Notes: generated by a model not told the origin, from the sequence alone. Counted from the first letter of the stretch, positions 1-9,124 are shown. The stretch: 64,000 nucleotides of DNA from Pontibacter beigongshangensis (GCF_014332515.1 NZ_VFSD01000012.1:62001-126000), one strand, 5' to 3'. Numbers and translations are program-made.

Positions 1-2
1 TC

Positions 3-1037
3 ACTGAAGACCCGATCATTAAAATGCTGCAGGCAGACGAGAACATCGAACTGACAGTTAGAGCTTTAACTGCCGATGAAGCTAATTCGGCCGCAACAGA
101 AATCGACATGGCTGCCTTTGACGCGGTAGTGGTGCAGGAGTCTATTGGCGGTGGCAGAGCAATTTTGAGACCTGGAAGCGCTCTTGGCCTGGCCAATTTC
201 ACAAAGCCTGTGCTTTATAACAAGACTTATGCCCTTAACGGTGGCAGAGCCTTTGCAGCCGGCACGGCAGGTGGTGGCGTAGAGGCTTCCACAGCCGAGA
301 GCATTGTGCTCTCTTTCACGGTGCCTGCTGCTAGCCGCGAGAATGAGCTTTTCAACGGCTTTGAGTTTGCTGAGTCTGGCGAGGTAGCGATGTTCAAGTT
401 AGGTGCCCTGGACAATGGTGGCGTTCCGGAAGGAACAGCCCTGTGGAAAGGCCTCAACTTCAGCAACAACACAGTGATTTCTGCTGAAAACACGCTGCTG
501 GCAAACGTACAAGGACTGGCAACTACAGGAACTCCGGTATTCATCAACGATATTCCTGCCGGAACTACTATTGGCTCTGAGGTAACAAAAGCAAGAGTCA
601 TCATGGTAGGCATGAACTTTGGCGCCATCAGCAGAGACAACGGCACCAACATGACGGCCGAAAACCTGACCCTGTGGAGAAACGCCGTGTACAGCCTTGC
701 CGGCCTTGCGGTACCTACAACACTGGTGGAGCCAGGTGTAGTAACCAGCATCGAAGACAAAGTGGCTGGTTCAACCTTCAGCCTGAGCCAGAACTATCCG
801 AACCCTTTCAGCAACTCTACTAACACTACCATCCAGTACGAAATCAAGAAGTCTGGTTACGTGGCGCTGGAAGTGTACGATGCCCTTGGCAGAAAAGTAG
901 CCACCCTGGCTGACGAAAACCAGGCAGCCGGCACTTACGAAGTGAAACTGAACAAGAGCCTGAGCAACGGCCTCTACTTCTACAAACTGAGCGCCGACGG
1001 CTCCAGCCTTACCCGCAGAATGCTGGTGACGCAATAA
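3..1037 (+). CDS. T9SS type A sorting domain protein (5' end outside window)
   Basis: The frame is open to the window edge, so the N-terminus, including any signal peptide, is missing. The last ~75 residues form a type IX secretion sorting domain: SLSQNYPNPF, then YDALGRKVATL, and a final NGLYFYKLSADG...RRMLVTQ. This domain directs export through the outer membrane and attachment or release at the cell surface. The ~260 residues before it are rich in Ala, Gly, Thr and Asn and look like a secreted beta-rich protein; no enzyme motif was recognised. A strong terminator follows 25 bases after the stop. The regulator PorX at 59336-60898 supports a T9SS in this organism. Cargo status is well supported; the function of the passenger is unknown. 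Confidence 0.85.
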   Translation, partial: TEDPIIKMLQADENIELTVRALTADEANSAATEIDMAAFDAVVVQESIGGGRAILRPGSALGLANFTKPVLYNKTYALNGGRAFAAGTAGGGVEASTAESIVLSFTVPAASRENELFNGFEFAESGEVAMFKLGALDNGGVPEGTALWKGLNFSNNTVISAENTLLANVQGLATTGTPVFINDIPAGTTIGSEVTKARVIMVGMNFGAISRDNGTNMTAENLTLWRNAVYSLAGLAVPTTLVEPGVVTSIEDKVAGSTFSLSQNYPNPFSNSTNTTIQYEIKKSGYVALEVYDALGRKVATLADENQAAGTYEVKLNKSLSNGLYFYKLSADGSSLTRRMLVTQ

Positions 1038-1061
1038 CAGCTGTAGCTTAGCTACCCTAAC

Positions 1062-1107
1062 AAAAAGAGCGGGTGCAGGAAGTTATCTTCCTGCACCCGC
1101 TCTTTTT
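1062..1107 (+). terminator. Rho-independent terminator after the T9SS cargo gene
   Basis: A 17-bp perfect inverted repeat (1064-1080 and 1089-1105) with an 8-nt loop is flanked by A and T runs. It begins 25 bases after the stop codon. Confidence 0.9.
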
Positions 1108-1197
1108 TTGCCAAGATGCCTACTGGTACTGCGCCAAATTAGAAAATGATGTTACGCGCCAGCTTGCAAGAAGTCCTGCTGCAGCGGCGTTACAGTG

Positions 1198-1374
1198 GCT
1201 GGTGCTCGTACTTTCCTATCAAGCCTTTCCAGAAGGGGCCAAAGCAGCTTTTTATAAATCCATTCTTTTTAGCTGTAGCCGTAAGGAAGATTTGGCACGA
1301 GCGGCAAGCTCGCACCGGCGACCTGCTTTTCCATACGAGATGAGCTCCGGAGGGCCTTTTTCATTCGAATAATT
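1198..1374 (-). repeat. Long intergenic repeat, copy 1
   Basis: Read on the minus strand, this copy starts with the CCTCCGGAG core element and continues into a tail matching 22107-22296. The 150 bases 1223-1372 align without gaps to 22110-22259, with 25 differences by hand count (about 83% identity). The distal part lacks a hairpin arm that the other copy has. It is not thought to code for protein (see rejected items). Confidence 0.8.
1344..1374 (-). repeat. CCTCCGGAGG element copy 1
   Basis: Core read on the minus strand, running from AATTATTCGAATG into GGCCCTCCGGAGC. It has no CTG tail and instead leads into the long repeat. It pairs with the inverted copy at 1426-1457. Confidence 0.85.
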
Positions 1375-1425
1375 GTGGCACCAAAACTAATTTGAATGCG
1401 CGTAGCATCAAGTGAAACACAGGCA

Positions 1426-1457
1426 AATTATTCCAATGAAAATGGCCCTCCGGAGCC
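1426..1457 (+). repeat. CCTCCGGAGG element copy 2
   Basis: Core on the plus strand, inverted relative to copy 1. The two form a ~31-bp inverted repeat with only about two mismatches, around a 51-bp AT-rich spacer. No CTG tail. Confidence 0.85.
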
Positions 1458-1552
1458 TTCTCTCACTCTTCTATATACCAGGGTGAGCACCTCGAATGGC
1501 CGGGCAGGTTTTCTGGAGTAATCCTGATGCCTTGCTCACTTAGCTGATTTCT

Positions 1553-2728
1553 TTATTCTGCCTGCACTGCTATAGGAGCAGCCTTTTTAACCGGTGATTG
1601 TGTCCCCGATTTGTTCTGTTTCTTTCTTCTTCCCCACCAGATCATAGCTCCGGTTACCGGAAGGCTGGCTGCGATCAGGCTGGCGAAAAAGGCAATGACC
1701 TTACCGACAATCCCACCTATCGCCCCCACATGTATGTCGTAGTTCATGCGCATGATTTTGTCGGCTACACTGGCTTCAGCAAAGCGGCCATACGGGTGCG
1801 TTACCGGAATTTCCTCCAGGGTATACTGGTCGTAGTAAATAAAATCTGCTTTCCAGTAGGTGGAGGGGTCCGGGTTGATAGCCACTTCTATCGACGATGC
1901 TTTTTCTTCCGGCACATGCACCTCCATTCTGGCTTTTGTGCCAACTATCTCCGGGTATTTCTTCATCCAGATCCTGTCCATGGCCGGTATGGTGATGTCC
2001 GGGATGCTGGCTGTGGTATCGGAAGCGGGCTCATAGAACTCCACCAGTTGCTTCCCTCCTGCTGCAGCCCAGTACACCGATTTGGCAAACCACTGAAACC
2101 CCATCACCAGGCCTGTCATTCCAATAAAGATCGCAACCCAGGTCATATAAAACCCCAGCACGTTGTGGGCATCGTAGTTAACCCTTCGCCACCTGGCACC
2201 CCACTTTATGCCGAAGCGCTGCCTGCGGGCAGCTTTGTTTTTCGGCCACCAGAGCACCAGCCCGGTTAGCATCATTACCACAAAAACCAGGGTGGCCGTG
2301 GCTAAAATGGGCTGCCCGATATGAGCCGGAAGCCAGAGGTAGTAATGCCCCATGATCATAAACCTGAAAAAATCCTGGTCCATGTCCTTTACCTTGAGCA
2401 CTTCTCCGTTGTACGGATCGAGGTACACTATATAATAATAGGCGGGCGCCTCCAGCCTGAAATACGATACCTGAGCCGACATGCCGTTGGCATAGCTCAC
2501 GCCATGGGCGTGCTTGCCCGGCACCTGCTCGTCGGCTATGGCTTTGAGCCGGGATGGCGGGAGTTTGACTGACTCCTGCTGCTCCACAAAACGGTACGGC
2601 TGTGTCATGTCTTCGATCTCCCGCTGAAAAGCCAGTATACAACCAGTGAGGCCCAGGAATAGCACCAAGAGCCCGGATGAAAACCCGAGCCAGAGGTGCA
2701 GTTTGCCAATTATCTTCTTGAATGTCAT
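1553..2728 (-). CDS. PepSY-associated TM helix protein (iron uptake accessory)
   Basis: 391 residues. The N-terminus (KIIGKLHLWLGF, then a hydrophobic helix with LGLTGCILAF) is typical of the PepSY-TM family of inner-membrane proteins. Further helices lie near residues 135-160, 195-220 and 335-360, with a periplasmic PepSY-like region between. The C-terminus is basic (WWGRRKKQNKS). The gene starts 3 bases after the stop of the siderophore receptor and is surely cotranscribed with it. Family members next to TonB receptors are thought to act in ferric-siderophore reduction or release at the inner membrane. That role is inferred from context; no haem or flavin motif was identified with certainty. 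Confidence 0.87.
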   Translation of the reverse strand: MTFKKIIGKLHLWLGFSSGLLVLFLGLTGCILAFQREIEDMTQPYRFVEQQESVKLPPSRLKAIADEQVPGKHAHGVSYANGMSAQVSYFRLEAPAYYYIVYLDPYNGEVLKVKDMDQDFFRFMIMGHYYLWLPAHIGQPILATATLVFVVMMLTGLVLWWPKNKAARRQRFGIKWGARWRRVNYDAHNVLGFYMTWVAIFIGMTGLVMGFQWFAKSVYWAAAGGKQLVEFYEPASDTTASIPDITIPAMDRIWMKKYPEIVGTKARMEVHVPEEKASSIEVAINPDPSTYWKADFIYYDQYTLEEIPVTHPYGRFAEASVADKIMRMNYDIHVGAIGGIVGKVIAFFASLIAASLPVTGAMIWWGRRKKQNKSGTQSPVKKAAPIAVQAE

Positions 2729-2731
2729 CGC

Positions 2732-5131
2732 TTAAAATTTATAGCCGATACTTACACGATAATTGCGCGGTGCCTCAGTTTGCCAGTAGTAGCCATCCAG
2801 GGAGCCATTGTAATCGAAGTCGTAAGGGGAGCCGGCGTAGAGGTAATCGTCCAGCAGGTTATTGATGGTTAGGCCAAGGCTAATTTTCTTTAACTGGTAG
2901 CTCAAGCCACCATCTAAGCGGAAATAGTCGGGCAGGCCACCGGGCGTGCCGTCTGCCACAAACCACGGGAACCGGTTAAGCTGCCATTGGTAACCACCGG
3001 AGAAACCAAGTCCTTGCAATGGCCCTTTTTGCAGCGTGTAGGTAAGCCAGGTATTGGTTACGTGCTCCGCATAGCCAGAAACCTTCAGGCCTATCCGGCT
3101 GGCATCTGTATCTTTTGTGATTTCGGAGTCGGTGTAGGCGTAGTTAACCATCAGGTTCAGACCTTTTGCCAGCTCACCGCGCACATCCAGTTCCACGCCC
3201 TGCGTTTTGGTCTGGCCCAGCTGCAGCGAAAAATTTTGCGATGGATCGCTGTTCGGGTCCGAAACCAGCTGGTTGTTTTTGGTGATCTGGTAAACAGAAA
3301 CAGTCGTGTTGAAGCGGCCATGCAGCCAGTCGCGCTTAAAGCCCACCTCCAGGTTGTTTCCTGTTATCGGCTTCACTTTTCCGCCATCAGCCAGCACGCC
3401 ATTCTGGGGGATAAAAGCCTGATCGTATAAGGCATAGAGCGAGGTATTGCTGCTCAGGGAGGCGCTTAAACCCACTCTCGGGGAAAGTTTCTCATTCTCC
3501 ATAACTGTGGCATACTGTTGCGTTCGGGCCTTGGTGTAGCGGCCGGCCAGCGTGAGGCGCAGATTGTTCTCAAAGAAGCCAAGCTCGTCCTGCACATACA
3601 CGGCACCATAGCGTTGCGACAGCATATTGCCTCCGGCCCTTTCTCTTAACGGTTTGCTTCGATCGAACGTAGGTACACCACTTTCCGCAAATCCGTAAAC
3701 TGGCTTGTAAATGTTGAACGGTCTATTCTGGTCTAACTCAAAGTACTGATTCCAGTCGGCCAGGTACTCTTTGTCGCCATAGTCGAGGCCTCCCAGAATG
3801 CGGTGCGTAATTGTACCGGTCTTTACAGTGCCATTTATATAAACCTGCCCGAATTTGCTGTTGTTCTGCGCATCCCAGCTGCTGGTGGTTCGCTGCATAT
3901 CGCCGTTCTCGTCTACACTTTTCACCCAAAGCGAGCTCCCTACCTGGTTGTAGCGGAAGTAAGCTGCCTGTGCTGTCAGTTTCCAGTCGCTGTTCAGCTG
4001 ATGCTCAAAGAGCAGGAAGGCGCTGTTGTCGTGCATATCCGATGGCTCCAGGTCCGGGTCGGCAATGGTGAAGTTGCGGGGCAGGTCTTTGTAGCCCCGT
4101 GCCGAGAACACATAGGCCGAGCCGATGGCCGACATACGGGAGTACTGGTGCGTATATTCAGCTGTTAATGATGTTCTGTCGCTGAACTTGTATTTGAGCA
4201 CCGGCGCAATGGAGTAGCGGTTATTGTATTCATAGTCGCGCCAGGAGTCTTTTAGCTGCCCCATCACGTTCAGGCGGTACTGCAGTTTGCCATCGGTGGT
4301 CAGGGTACCATCCAGGTCGGCGGTGGCGCGGTAGGTGTTAAAGCTGCCAAAGGTAAAGGTTACGGCCTTCCTATTTACGCCAGTGGGCTTTTTGGTCACC
4401 ACGTTATAGAACCCGGCCGGGTCGCCGTTAGCCAGCATAAAACCGGCCGGCCCCTTCACAAACTCGATGCGCTCCACAAACGACATATCTTCCGACAGCG
4501 GCCCCCAGGTAGACTCCACGTTCATGCCATTGCGGAAAGGAGCGATACGTGCACCACGCATGTTCAGGCGGGTATAGTTGCCCCAATGCTCCTGCGCCGT
4601 TACGCCGCTCACGTTCCGAGCTACCGCCTCCGACATATCAAACGATTGCTGGCCTTTCAGCAGGCCCTCCGTTATTACCTGAATGTTCTGAGGTGTTTCC
4701 AGCAGCGGCGTGCTGGAGCGGAGCGTGGCAGAAGGCAGATCAGCTTTAAACTGGCTGCGGGTGCCCTGCACCACTACTTCCTGAAGCCGTGTCGCGCTCT
4801 CCCGCAGCACGAAATCGGCACGGGTGGTTTTATGTGCCTCTACCGCAATGCGCTGCTCCTGCGGCTCCAGCCCTACCAGGTACACCACCAGCTGGTAGGT
4901 GCCGGGTCTTATTTTGTCGATGGCAAAGTTCCCTTGTGCATCTGTAGTGGTGCCTACGGTAGTGCCTCTCAGCGCCACACCCACGCCCATAGCAGCCTGG
5001 CTATCGGTTGTGGCCACATGCCCGGCCACAGCTCCCTGCTGTGCTATTGTTTTAGATCCGGAGAATAACAGGAAGAGCAGCACCAAAAACGGCTTAGCTG
5101 TTCTCCTGGAGAAGAGAAAGATGTGAATCAT
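2732..5131 (-). CDS. TonB-dependent siderophore receptor
   Basis: 799 residues. A signal peptide (about 1-30, ending TIAQ) is followed by a carboxypeptidase-like regulatory domain (about 34-112), a plug domain (about 130-245, with NIQVITEGLL, MRGARIAPFRNGMN and GFMLANGDPAGFYNVVTKKP) and a 22-strand-type barrel ending in the aromatic sequence YRVSIGYKF. The plug motifs match the FhuA/FpvA siderophore class rather than SusC. The product would take ferric siderophores across the outer membrane using TonB energy. It is the first gene of a two-gene operon with the PepSY protein. A perfect palindrome and a second related one lie just upstream and probably mediate iron control. The exact siderophore cannot be told from the sequence. 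Confidence 0.93.
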   Translation of the reverse strand: MIHIFLFSRRTAKPFLVLLFLLFSGSKTIAQQGAVAGHVATTDSQAAMGVGVALRGTTVGTTTDAQGNFAIDKIRPGTYQLVVYLVGLEPQEQRIAVEAHKTTRADFVLRESATRLQEVVVQGTRSQFKADLPSATLRSSTPLLETPQNIQVITEGLLKGQQSFDMSEAVARNVSGVTAQEHWGNYTRLNMRGARIAPFRNGMNVESTWGPLSEDMSFVERIEFVKGPAGFMLANGDPAGFYNVVTKKPTGVNRKAVTFTFGSFNTYRATADLDGTLTTDGKLQYRLNVMGQLKDSWRDYEYNNRYSIAPVLKYKFSDRTSLTAEYTHQYSRMSAIGSAYVFSARGYKDLPRNFTIADPDLEPSDMHDNSAFLLFEHQLNSDWKLTAQAAYFRYNQVGSSLWVKSVDENGDMQRTTSSWDAQNNSKFGQVYINGTVKTGTITHRILGGLDYGDKEYLADWNQYFELDQNRPFNIYKPVYGFAESGVPTFDRSKPLRERAGGNMLSQRYGAVYVQDELGFFENNLRLTLAGRYTKARTQQYATVMENEKLSPRVGLSASLSSNTSLYALYDQAFIPQNGVLADGGKVKPITGNNLEVGFKRDWLHGRFNTTVSVYQITKNNQLVSDPNSDPSQNFSLQLGQTKTQGVELDVRGELAKGLNLMVNYAYTDSEITKDTDASRIGLKVSGYAEHVTNTWLTYTLQKGPLQGLGFSGGYQWQLNRFPWFVADGTPGGLPDYFRLDGGLSYQLKKISLGLTINNLLDDYLYAGSPYDFDYNGSLDGYYWQTEAPRNYRVSIGYKF

Positions 5132-5148
5132 AGTTTTTTTTTAAGTAG

Positions 5149-5165
5149 TTTGGAATTATTCTAAA
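5149..5165. promoter_or_regulatory. Second palindrome at the siderophore receptor promoter
   Basis: TTTGGA, 5 bases, TCTAAA: the same half-site and spacing as the palindrome at 5207-5229, with one mismatch between arms. It ends about 18 bases upstream of the receptor start codon. Probable operator, by inference. Confidence 0.5.
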
Positions 5166-5206
5166 TAGCGACAAATATAGAAAAGGGATAATGTACCAGG
5201 CAAGAG

Positions 5207-5229
5207 TTATTTAGATTTAGTCTAAATAA
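5207..5229. promoter_or_regulatory. Putative iron-responsive operator (perfect palindrome)
   Basis: TTATTTAGA, 5 bases (TTTAG), TCTAAATAA: two perfect 9-base arms, 76 bases upstream of the siderophore receptor start. Nearly the same 23 bases occur at 20759-20781 upstream of a SusC gene. Position and symmetry suggest a metalloregulator site of the Fur or DtxR family. The regulator itself is not in the window. Confidence 0.65.
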
Positions 5230-5543
5230 ACTTAAAATAATTTCGTGAGGGTTATGGCTAGCCAGGTGATCGGCAATTTTTTGAATAGTACAGCCTTGTC
5301 ATTAAGACGCCTGCAACTAGAGGTCAGATTTTATTTGCTTACTGCCTGTATCAGGTTTTAAGACATAAAACCTTTGGATCAGGACAAGTAAATTGGGAGG
5401 AATAGGAGTTGTCTGATATTCTCCGGCTTGTTTCAATTTTCAAACTGCGAAATTCCGCATTCTCAAATCAAACTCGCTGCCTGAAGCAGCGACTGGCACG
5501 GTATGGCTGAATAGAAAAGTCGGAACATGGAGGAAGTGTCTTT

Positions 5544-5612
5544 TTTGCTTCTGGAGAGCAATGGTAACTGAAGACTACCTGACATAAAAAGGGCGTAGTC
5601 GGAAACGATGCC
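5544..5612 (+). repeat. Three-hairpin repeat, copy A
   Basis: This 69-bp unit aligns end to end with 52111-52179, including the shared GACTACCTGACATAAAAA and GGCGTAGTC. It can fold into three consecutive hairpins: TTGCT/AGCAA, GGTA/TACC, and GGCGTAGT/ACGATGCC with a CGGAA loop. Some pairs are weaker than in copy B. Confidence 0.75.
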
Positions 5613-5698
5613 GGAGATGGTGCTTTCTGGTTCATCTTCGGATGTTCAAATTCGCAACTCAACCAGTTAGCATTTAAGCCATTGAGCAGCCAGCAATT

Positions 5699-5747
5699 AA
5701 ATTATTTTAATGCTTTTGCCCCTCCAGAGGCTTTTCTGCTGCTGCGT
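5699..5747 (+). repeat. CCTCCGGAGG element copy 3
   Basis: Core diverged to CCTCCAGAGG, followed by a CTGCTGCTGC tail. It lies 6 bases past the stop of the AraC gene at 5753-6622. Confidence 0.8.
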
Positions 5748-5752
5748 GTCAA

Positions 5753-6622
5753 TTACCCAGGCCGGTGCAATCGCTGGTACTGCTGCGGGGTAAGTCTGGT
5801 AATGGCTTTAAAGTAGCGGTTAAAGTTGGAGAAGTTCTGAAAACCGCTTTCCAGGCAGATCTGGCCCACGGGCAGCTTGCCCTCCATGAGCAGTTTGCAG
5901 GCATGCCCCACCCGAATTTCGAGCAGAAACTGGGAATAGGTTTTGCGGGTGTGGCTTTTGAAGTAGCGGCAGAAAGCATTTGGTGTAAGGTGCACCAATG
6001 CGGCAATCTCCTCCAGCCTGATTTTGGAAGCGAAGTTGGCAAGCGTGTAGGTATGGATATCGGCCATGCGCTTTGTCTCGGCCTCACTCAGGGAGCTGTG
6101 GAAGCCGCTGCTGCAGAGAAAATCTGTCTGGGCGGAGTACGCAATGGTTTGCAAGATGCGCAGCAACAGCAGAATACGCTCCAACCCCGACACCGTGTTT
6201 AGTGCCTGCATCAGTCCGCTCACCTCCTCCTGCGTTTCTCCGGTAATGCGTATGCCCCGCTTAGCTTTCTGAAAAAGCTCTTTCACAACGGCCAGTTCCG
6301 GCAGGTTCATAAAAGGGCTTCCCCAGAAGTCGGGCAGGAACTGTACTACCAGGGCCTGGCAACTTTGCGCCTGCTCTTTGTCTGCACCTTCTTCGTCGCT
6401 GCGCCAGAAGTGCGGCAGGTTTGCTCCCAGCAAGATCAGGTCCCCCTCCCGGAAGTTGCCGATATTGTCGCCCACAAACCGGATGCCGCTGCCCTTCTGA
6501 ATAAACGTTAGTTCCAGCTCCGGATGGTAGTGCCATTGGTTATAGAAGAGCGGGTTTACATTTTTTCTTACTTTAAACGATTGCTCCGGGGCAACATCCA
6601 CTTTCAGCAAAATAGGCTTCAT
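5753..6622 (-). CDS. AraC family transcriptional regulator with N-terminal cupin
   Basis: 289 residues from the ATG at 6622, chosen because MKPILLKV begins the normal cupin domain. An upstream in-frame start at 6682 would add 20 unlikely residues. Residues ~15-130 form a sugar-sensing type cupin (NPLFYNQWHYHPELEL, then GDLILLGANLPHFW). Residues ~185-285 carry two AraC helix-turn-helix motifs (LTPNAFCRYFKSHT; ICLESGFQNFSNFNRYFK). The gene is divergent from lutABC with 373 bases between, so it may control lactate oxidation. It also resembles RhaR-type regulators, and rhamnose genes lie 18 kb away, so it might link the two pathways. The effector is unknown. Confidence 0.88.
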   Translation of the reverse strand: MKPILLKVDVAPEQSFKVRKNVNPLFYNQWHYHPELELTFIQKGSGIRFVGDNIGNFREGDLILLGANLPHFWRSDEEGADKEQAQSCQALVVQFLPDFWGSPFMNLPELAVVKELFQKAKRGIRITGETQEEVSGLMQALNTVSGLERILLLLRILQTIAYSAQTDFLCSSGFHSSLSEAETKRMADIHTYTLANFASKIRLEEIAALVHLTPNAFCRYFKSHTRKTYSQFLLEIRVGHACKLLMEGKLPVGQICLESGFQNFSNFNRYFKAITRLTPQQYQRLHRPG

Positions 6623-6995
6623 TTGGCAAATATTAACTTGATTTCTGCAACAGCTGTAAATAAGATGGTAATATACTATCAAAATAGGTTAATCTATAAG
6701 TAAACAGGATTTAATTAATTCCCGAATTTTGTAGATCGTGCCAAACCCGTGCGGAGTGGCAAAATCTAAAATTAACTTGAGGTTTGTCTCAAATAGGCTT
6801 ACCTTGAATTTGATTGACTGAAAACCTTTGCACTTGCAGGTAAAGTAGCGGTTATGGCAGTTGCGTACCGTTACTTTTAGCCCGTAAAAAATTGAAATTT
6901 TGAATTGGAGGTACAAGCCGCAAGCTTGCTTCAGCAAAGAAACGGCACGAGCCCATTGAATCTAATATCTAAAATCAGCATCTAGTATCTAACGT
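6623..6995. promoter_or_regulatory. Divergent promoter region between araC and lutA
   Basis: 373 bases of non-coding AT-rich DNA that must hold both promoters. An imperfect 8-base inverted repeat (GTAGCGGT at 6845-6852, ACCGTTAC at 6867-6874) is a candidate regulator site. No clear -33/-7 pair could be assigned. Confidence 0.4.
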
Positions 6996-7733
6996 ATGAA
7001 AGTAGGTTTATTTATACCTTGTTACATCGACCAGTTTTACCCGCAGGTGGCTGTGGCTACACTCCAACTGCTGGAGAAGCTGGGTGTGGAGGTCGATTAC
7101 CCGTTGCAGCAAACCTGTTGCGGCCAGCCCATGGCGAACTCTGGTTTCTCGCACTACACGCAGGGCTGCGACAGCCTGTTTGTGAAGAACTTTACAGGCT
7201 ACGATTACATTGTGGCCCCCTCCGGAAGCTGCGTGCTGCATATAAAAGACCACCTGCACGACGATCAGAACCAGGCAGCAGCCGACCAGATCCGGAGCCG
7301 GATTTACGAGCTTTGTGAGTTCCTGACCGATGTGCTGCAGGTAAAAGAACTGCAGGCGAGCTTTCCGCACAAGGTAGGTTTCCATGTGAGCTGCCACGGG
7401 CAGCGCGGCCTGTACCTTTCCCAAATGTCGGAGCTGAACGCCCCTGATTTCTCCAAGCCCGGTTTTCTGCTGAGCCTGGTAAAAGACATTGAGCTGGTGC
7501 AGCTGAACCGCAAAGACGAATGCTGCGGTTTTGGTGGCACCTTCTGTGTAACGGAAGAGGCTGTATCGGTAAAAATGGGCAAAGACCGGGTGCAGGACCA
7601 CCTGGAGCATGGTGCCGAGTACATTACCGGCGGCGACGTGTCGTGCCTGATGCACATGGAAGGCATATTGAAGCGCCAGAAAAGTCCGGTAAAAGTGTTA
7701 CACATTGCAGAAATTTTAAACGGCCAATTATGA
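6996..7733 (+). CDS. lutA: Lactate utilization protein A, Fe-S subunit
   Basis: 245 residues. Two CCG-type cysteine-rich motifs typical of the LutA/YkgE/GlpC family are present: TCCGQPMANSG near residue 41 and ECCGFGGTF near 173. Additional cysteines lie at GSCVLH and CHGQRG. With LutB and LutC it forms a cytoplasmic iron-sulfur complex that oxidises L-lactate to pyruvate. The stop overlaps the lutB start (ATGA at 7730-7733), so the two are translationally coupled. In this genome the likely lactate sources are external lactate and lactate made from rhamnose by RhaEW. Confidence 0.94.
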   Translation: MKVGLFIPCYIDQFYPQVAVATLQLLEKLGVEVDYPLQQTCCGQPMANSGFSHYTQGCDSLFVKNFTGYDYIVAPSGSCVLHIKDHLHDDQNQAAADQIRSRIYELCEFLTDVLQVKELQASFPHKVGFHVSCHGQRGLYLSQMSELNAPDFSKPGFLLSLVKDIELVQLNRKDECCGFGGTFCVTEEAVSVKMGKDRVQDHLEHGAEYITGGDVSCLMHMEGILKRQKSPVKVLHIAEILNGQL

Positions 7734-9124
7734 GTAGTTCAACATACATTGCCCCTACCGACCACGCCAAGGCGGCAGACAAGTTCATGGAAGATGAGGA
7801 GCGCGTAAACTGGCACGACAAAGCCCTCTGGTTTATCCGCGAGAAAAGAGATGTGGCCTCCAAGCAGCTGCCTGAGTGGGAGCTGCTCCGCGAAACCGCC
7901 TCCCAGATAAAACTGAACGTGCTGGGTAACCTGGACGCTTACCTGGAGCAGTTTGAGCAGAACGCCAAACAAAACGGCATTACCGTGCACTGGGCAGCCG
8001 ATGCAGCCGAGCACAACCGCATCGTGCTGGATATTATTCAGAAGCACGGCATCCAGAAGCTGGTAAAAAGCAAATCGATGCTGACCGAAGAGTGCCACCT
8101 GAACGATTACCTGGCTGATAACGGCATTGATGTGGTCGATACTGACCTGGGGGAGCGTGTAGTGCAGCTGGCACAGGAGCCGCCAAGCCACATCGTGCTG
8201 CCCTGCATCCACAAGCGCAAAGAAGAAGTAGGCGAGCTGTTTCATAAACACCTGGGCACCGAGAAGGGCGCCTCTGACCCGGCTTACCTCACCGAAGCTG
8301 CCCGCCAGCACCTGCGCGAGAAATTCCTGACCTCCGACCTGGCCATTACGGGCGTGAACTTTGCCATTGCCGAAACCGGCGGTTTTGTAGTGTGCACCAA
8401 CGAAGGGAACGCCGACATGGGCGCGCACCTCGCCAAAGTGCACATTGCCTGCATGGGCATCGAAAAAATCATCCCGAAAGCCGAGAACCTGAGCGTGTTC
8501 CTACGCCTGCTGGCCCGTAGCGCCACCGGCCAGCCCATTACCACCTACTCCAGCCACTTCCACCGGCCAAGGCCCGACCAGGAAATGCACATCGTGCTGG
8601 TAGACAACGGCCGAAGCATACAGCTGGGTCGCAAAGATTTCTACAACTCGCTTAAGTGCATCCGTTGCGGGGCCTGCATCAACACCTGCCCCGTGTACCG
8701 GCGCAGTGGCGGCCACAGCTACCATTATGCCATCTCCGGCCCAATCGGCGCTATTCTGGCTCCTAACATGGACATGAAGAAGAACGCTGACCTGCCCTTT
8801 GCCTCTACCCTATGCGGCTCCTGCACCAATGTGTGCCCCGTTAAGATCGACATTCATAACCAGTTGTACCAATGGCGGCAGGTGCTGGCCAAAGAGGGTT
8901 ATGTACCGAGCAGCAAAACACAAGGCATGAAAGTTATGGCCAGCGTGCTCTCTAACCCGACCATGTTCAGGATGGCAGGTAAATCCGGCAGGTTTATGAT
9001 GCGCCTCGCTCCAGGGCTGGCCAACATCAAAGCCGTAAACCCCTGGGCTAAGCAGCGCGACATGCCGGAGGCACCGAAAGAGAGTTTCAGAGAGTGGTAC
9101 ATCAAAAACAAGAAGAAATCATGA
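7730..9124 (+). CDS. lutB: Lactate utilization protein B, Fe-S/LUD subunit
   Basis: 464 residues from the ATG at 7730, which overlaps the lutA stop by four bases and begins MSSSTYIAP. The same frame is open 70 codons further upstream, but that stretch lies inside lutA and does not look like LutB. The LUD domain spans about 70-300 (KSKSMLTEE, NFAIAETGGFVV). Two 4Fe-4S motifs follow: CIRCGACINTCP near 310 and CGSCTNVCP near 363. The tail is basic (WYIKNKKKS). It is the central subunit of the L-lactate oxidation complex, passing electrons toward the respiratory chain. The normal length and complete motifs indicate a functional gene. Confidence 0.95.
   Translation: MSSSTYIAPTDHAKAADKFMEDEERVNWHDKALWFIREKRDVASKQLPEWELLRETASQIKLNVLGNLDAYLEQFEQNAKQNGITVHWAADAAEHNRIVLDIIQKHGIQKLVKSKSMLTEECHLNDYLADNGIDVVDTDLGERVVQLAQEPPSHIVLPCIHKRKEEVGELFHKHLGTEKGASDPAYLTEAARQHLREKFLTSDLAITGVNFAIAETGGFVVCTNEGNADMGAHLAKVHIACMGIEKIIPKAENLSVFLRLLARSATGQPITTYSSHFHRPRPDQEMHIVLVDNGRSIQLGRKDFYNSLKCIRCGACINTCPVYRRSGGHSYHYAISGPIGAILAPNMDMKKNADLPFASTLCGSCTNVCPVKIDIHNQLYQWRQVLAKEGYVPSSKTQGMKVMASVLSNPTMFRMAGKSGRFMMRLAPGLANIKAVNPWAKQRDMPEAPKESFREWYIKNKKKS

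Noticed and set aside
1073..1372. 99-codon plus-strand ORF
   Set aside because: Its conserved part is the long repeat read in one frame; 25 changes relative to the copy at 22110-22259 fall evenly over codon positions, and it overlaps a terminator.
6905..6960. Fragment resembling the long repeat (GCCGCAAGCTTGC)
   Set aside because: Too short and diverged to separate from chance.
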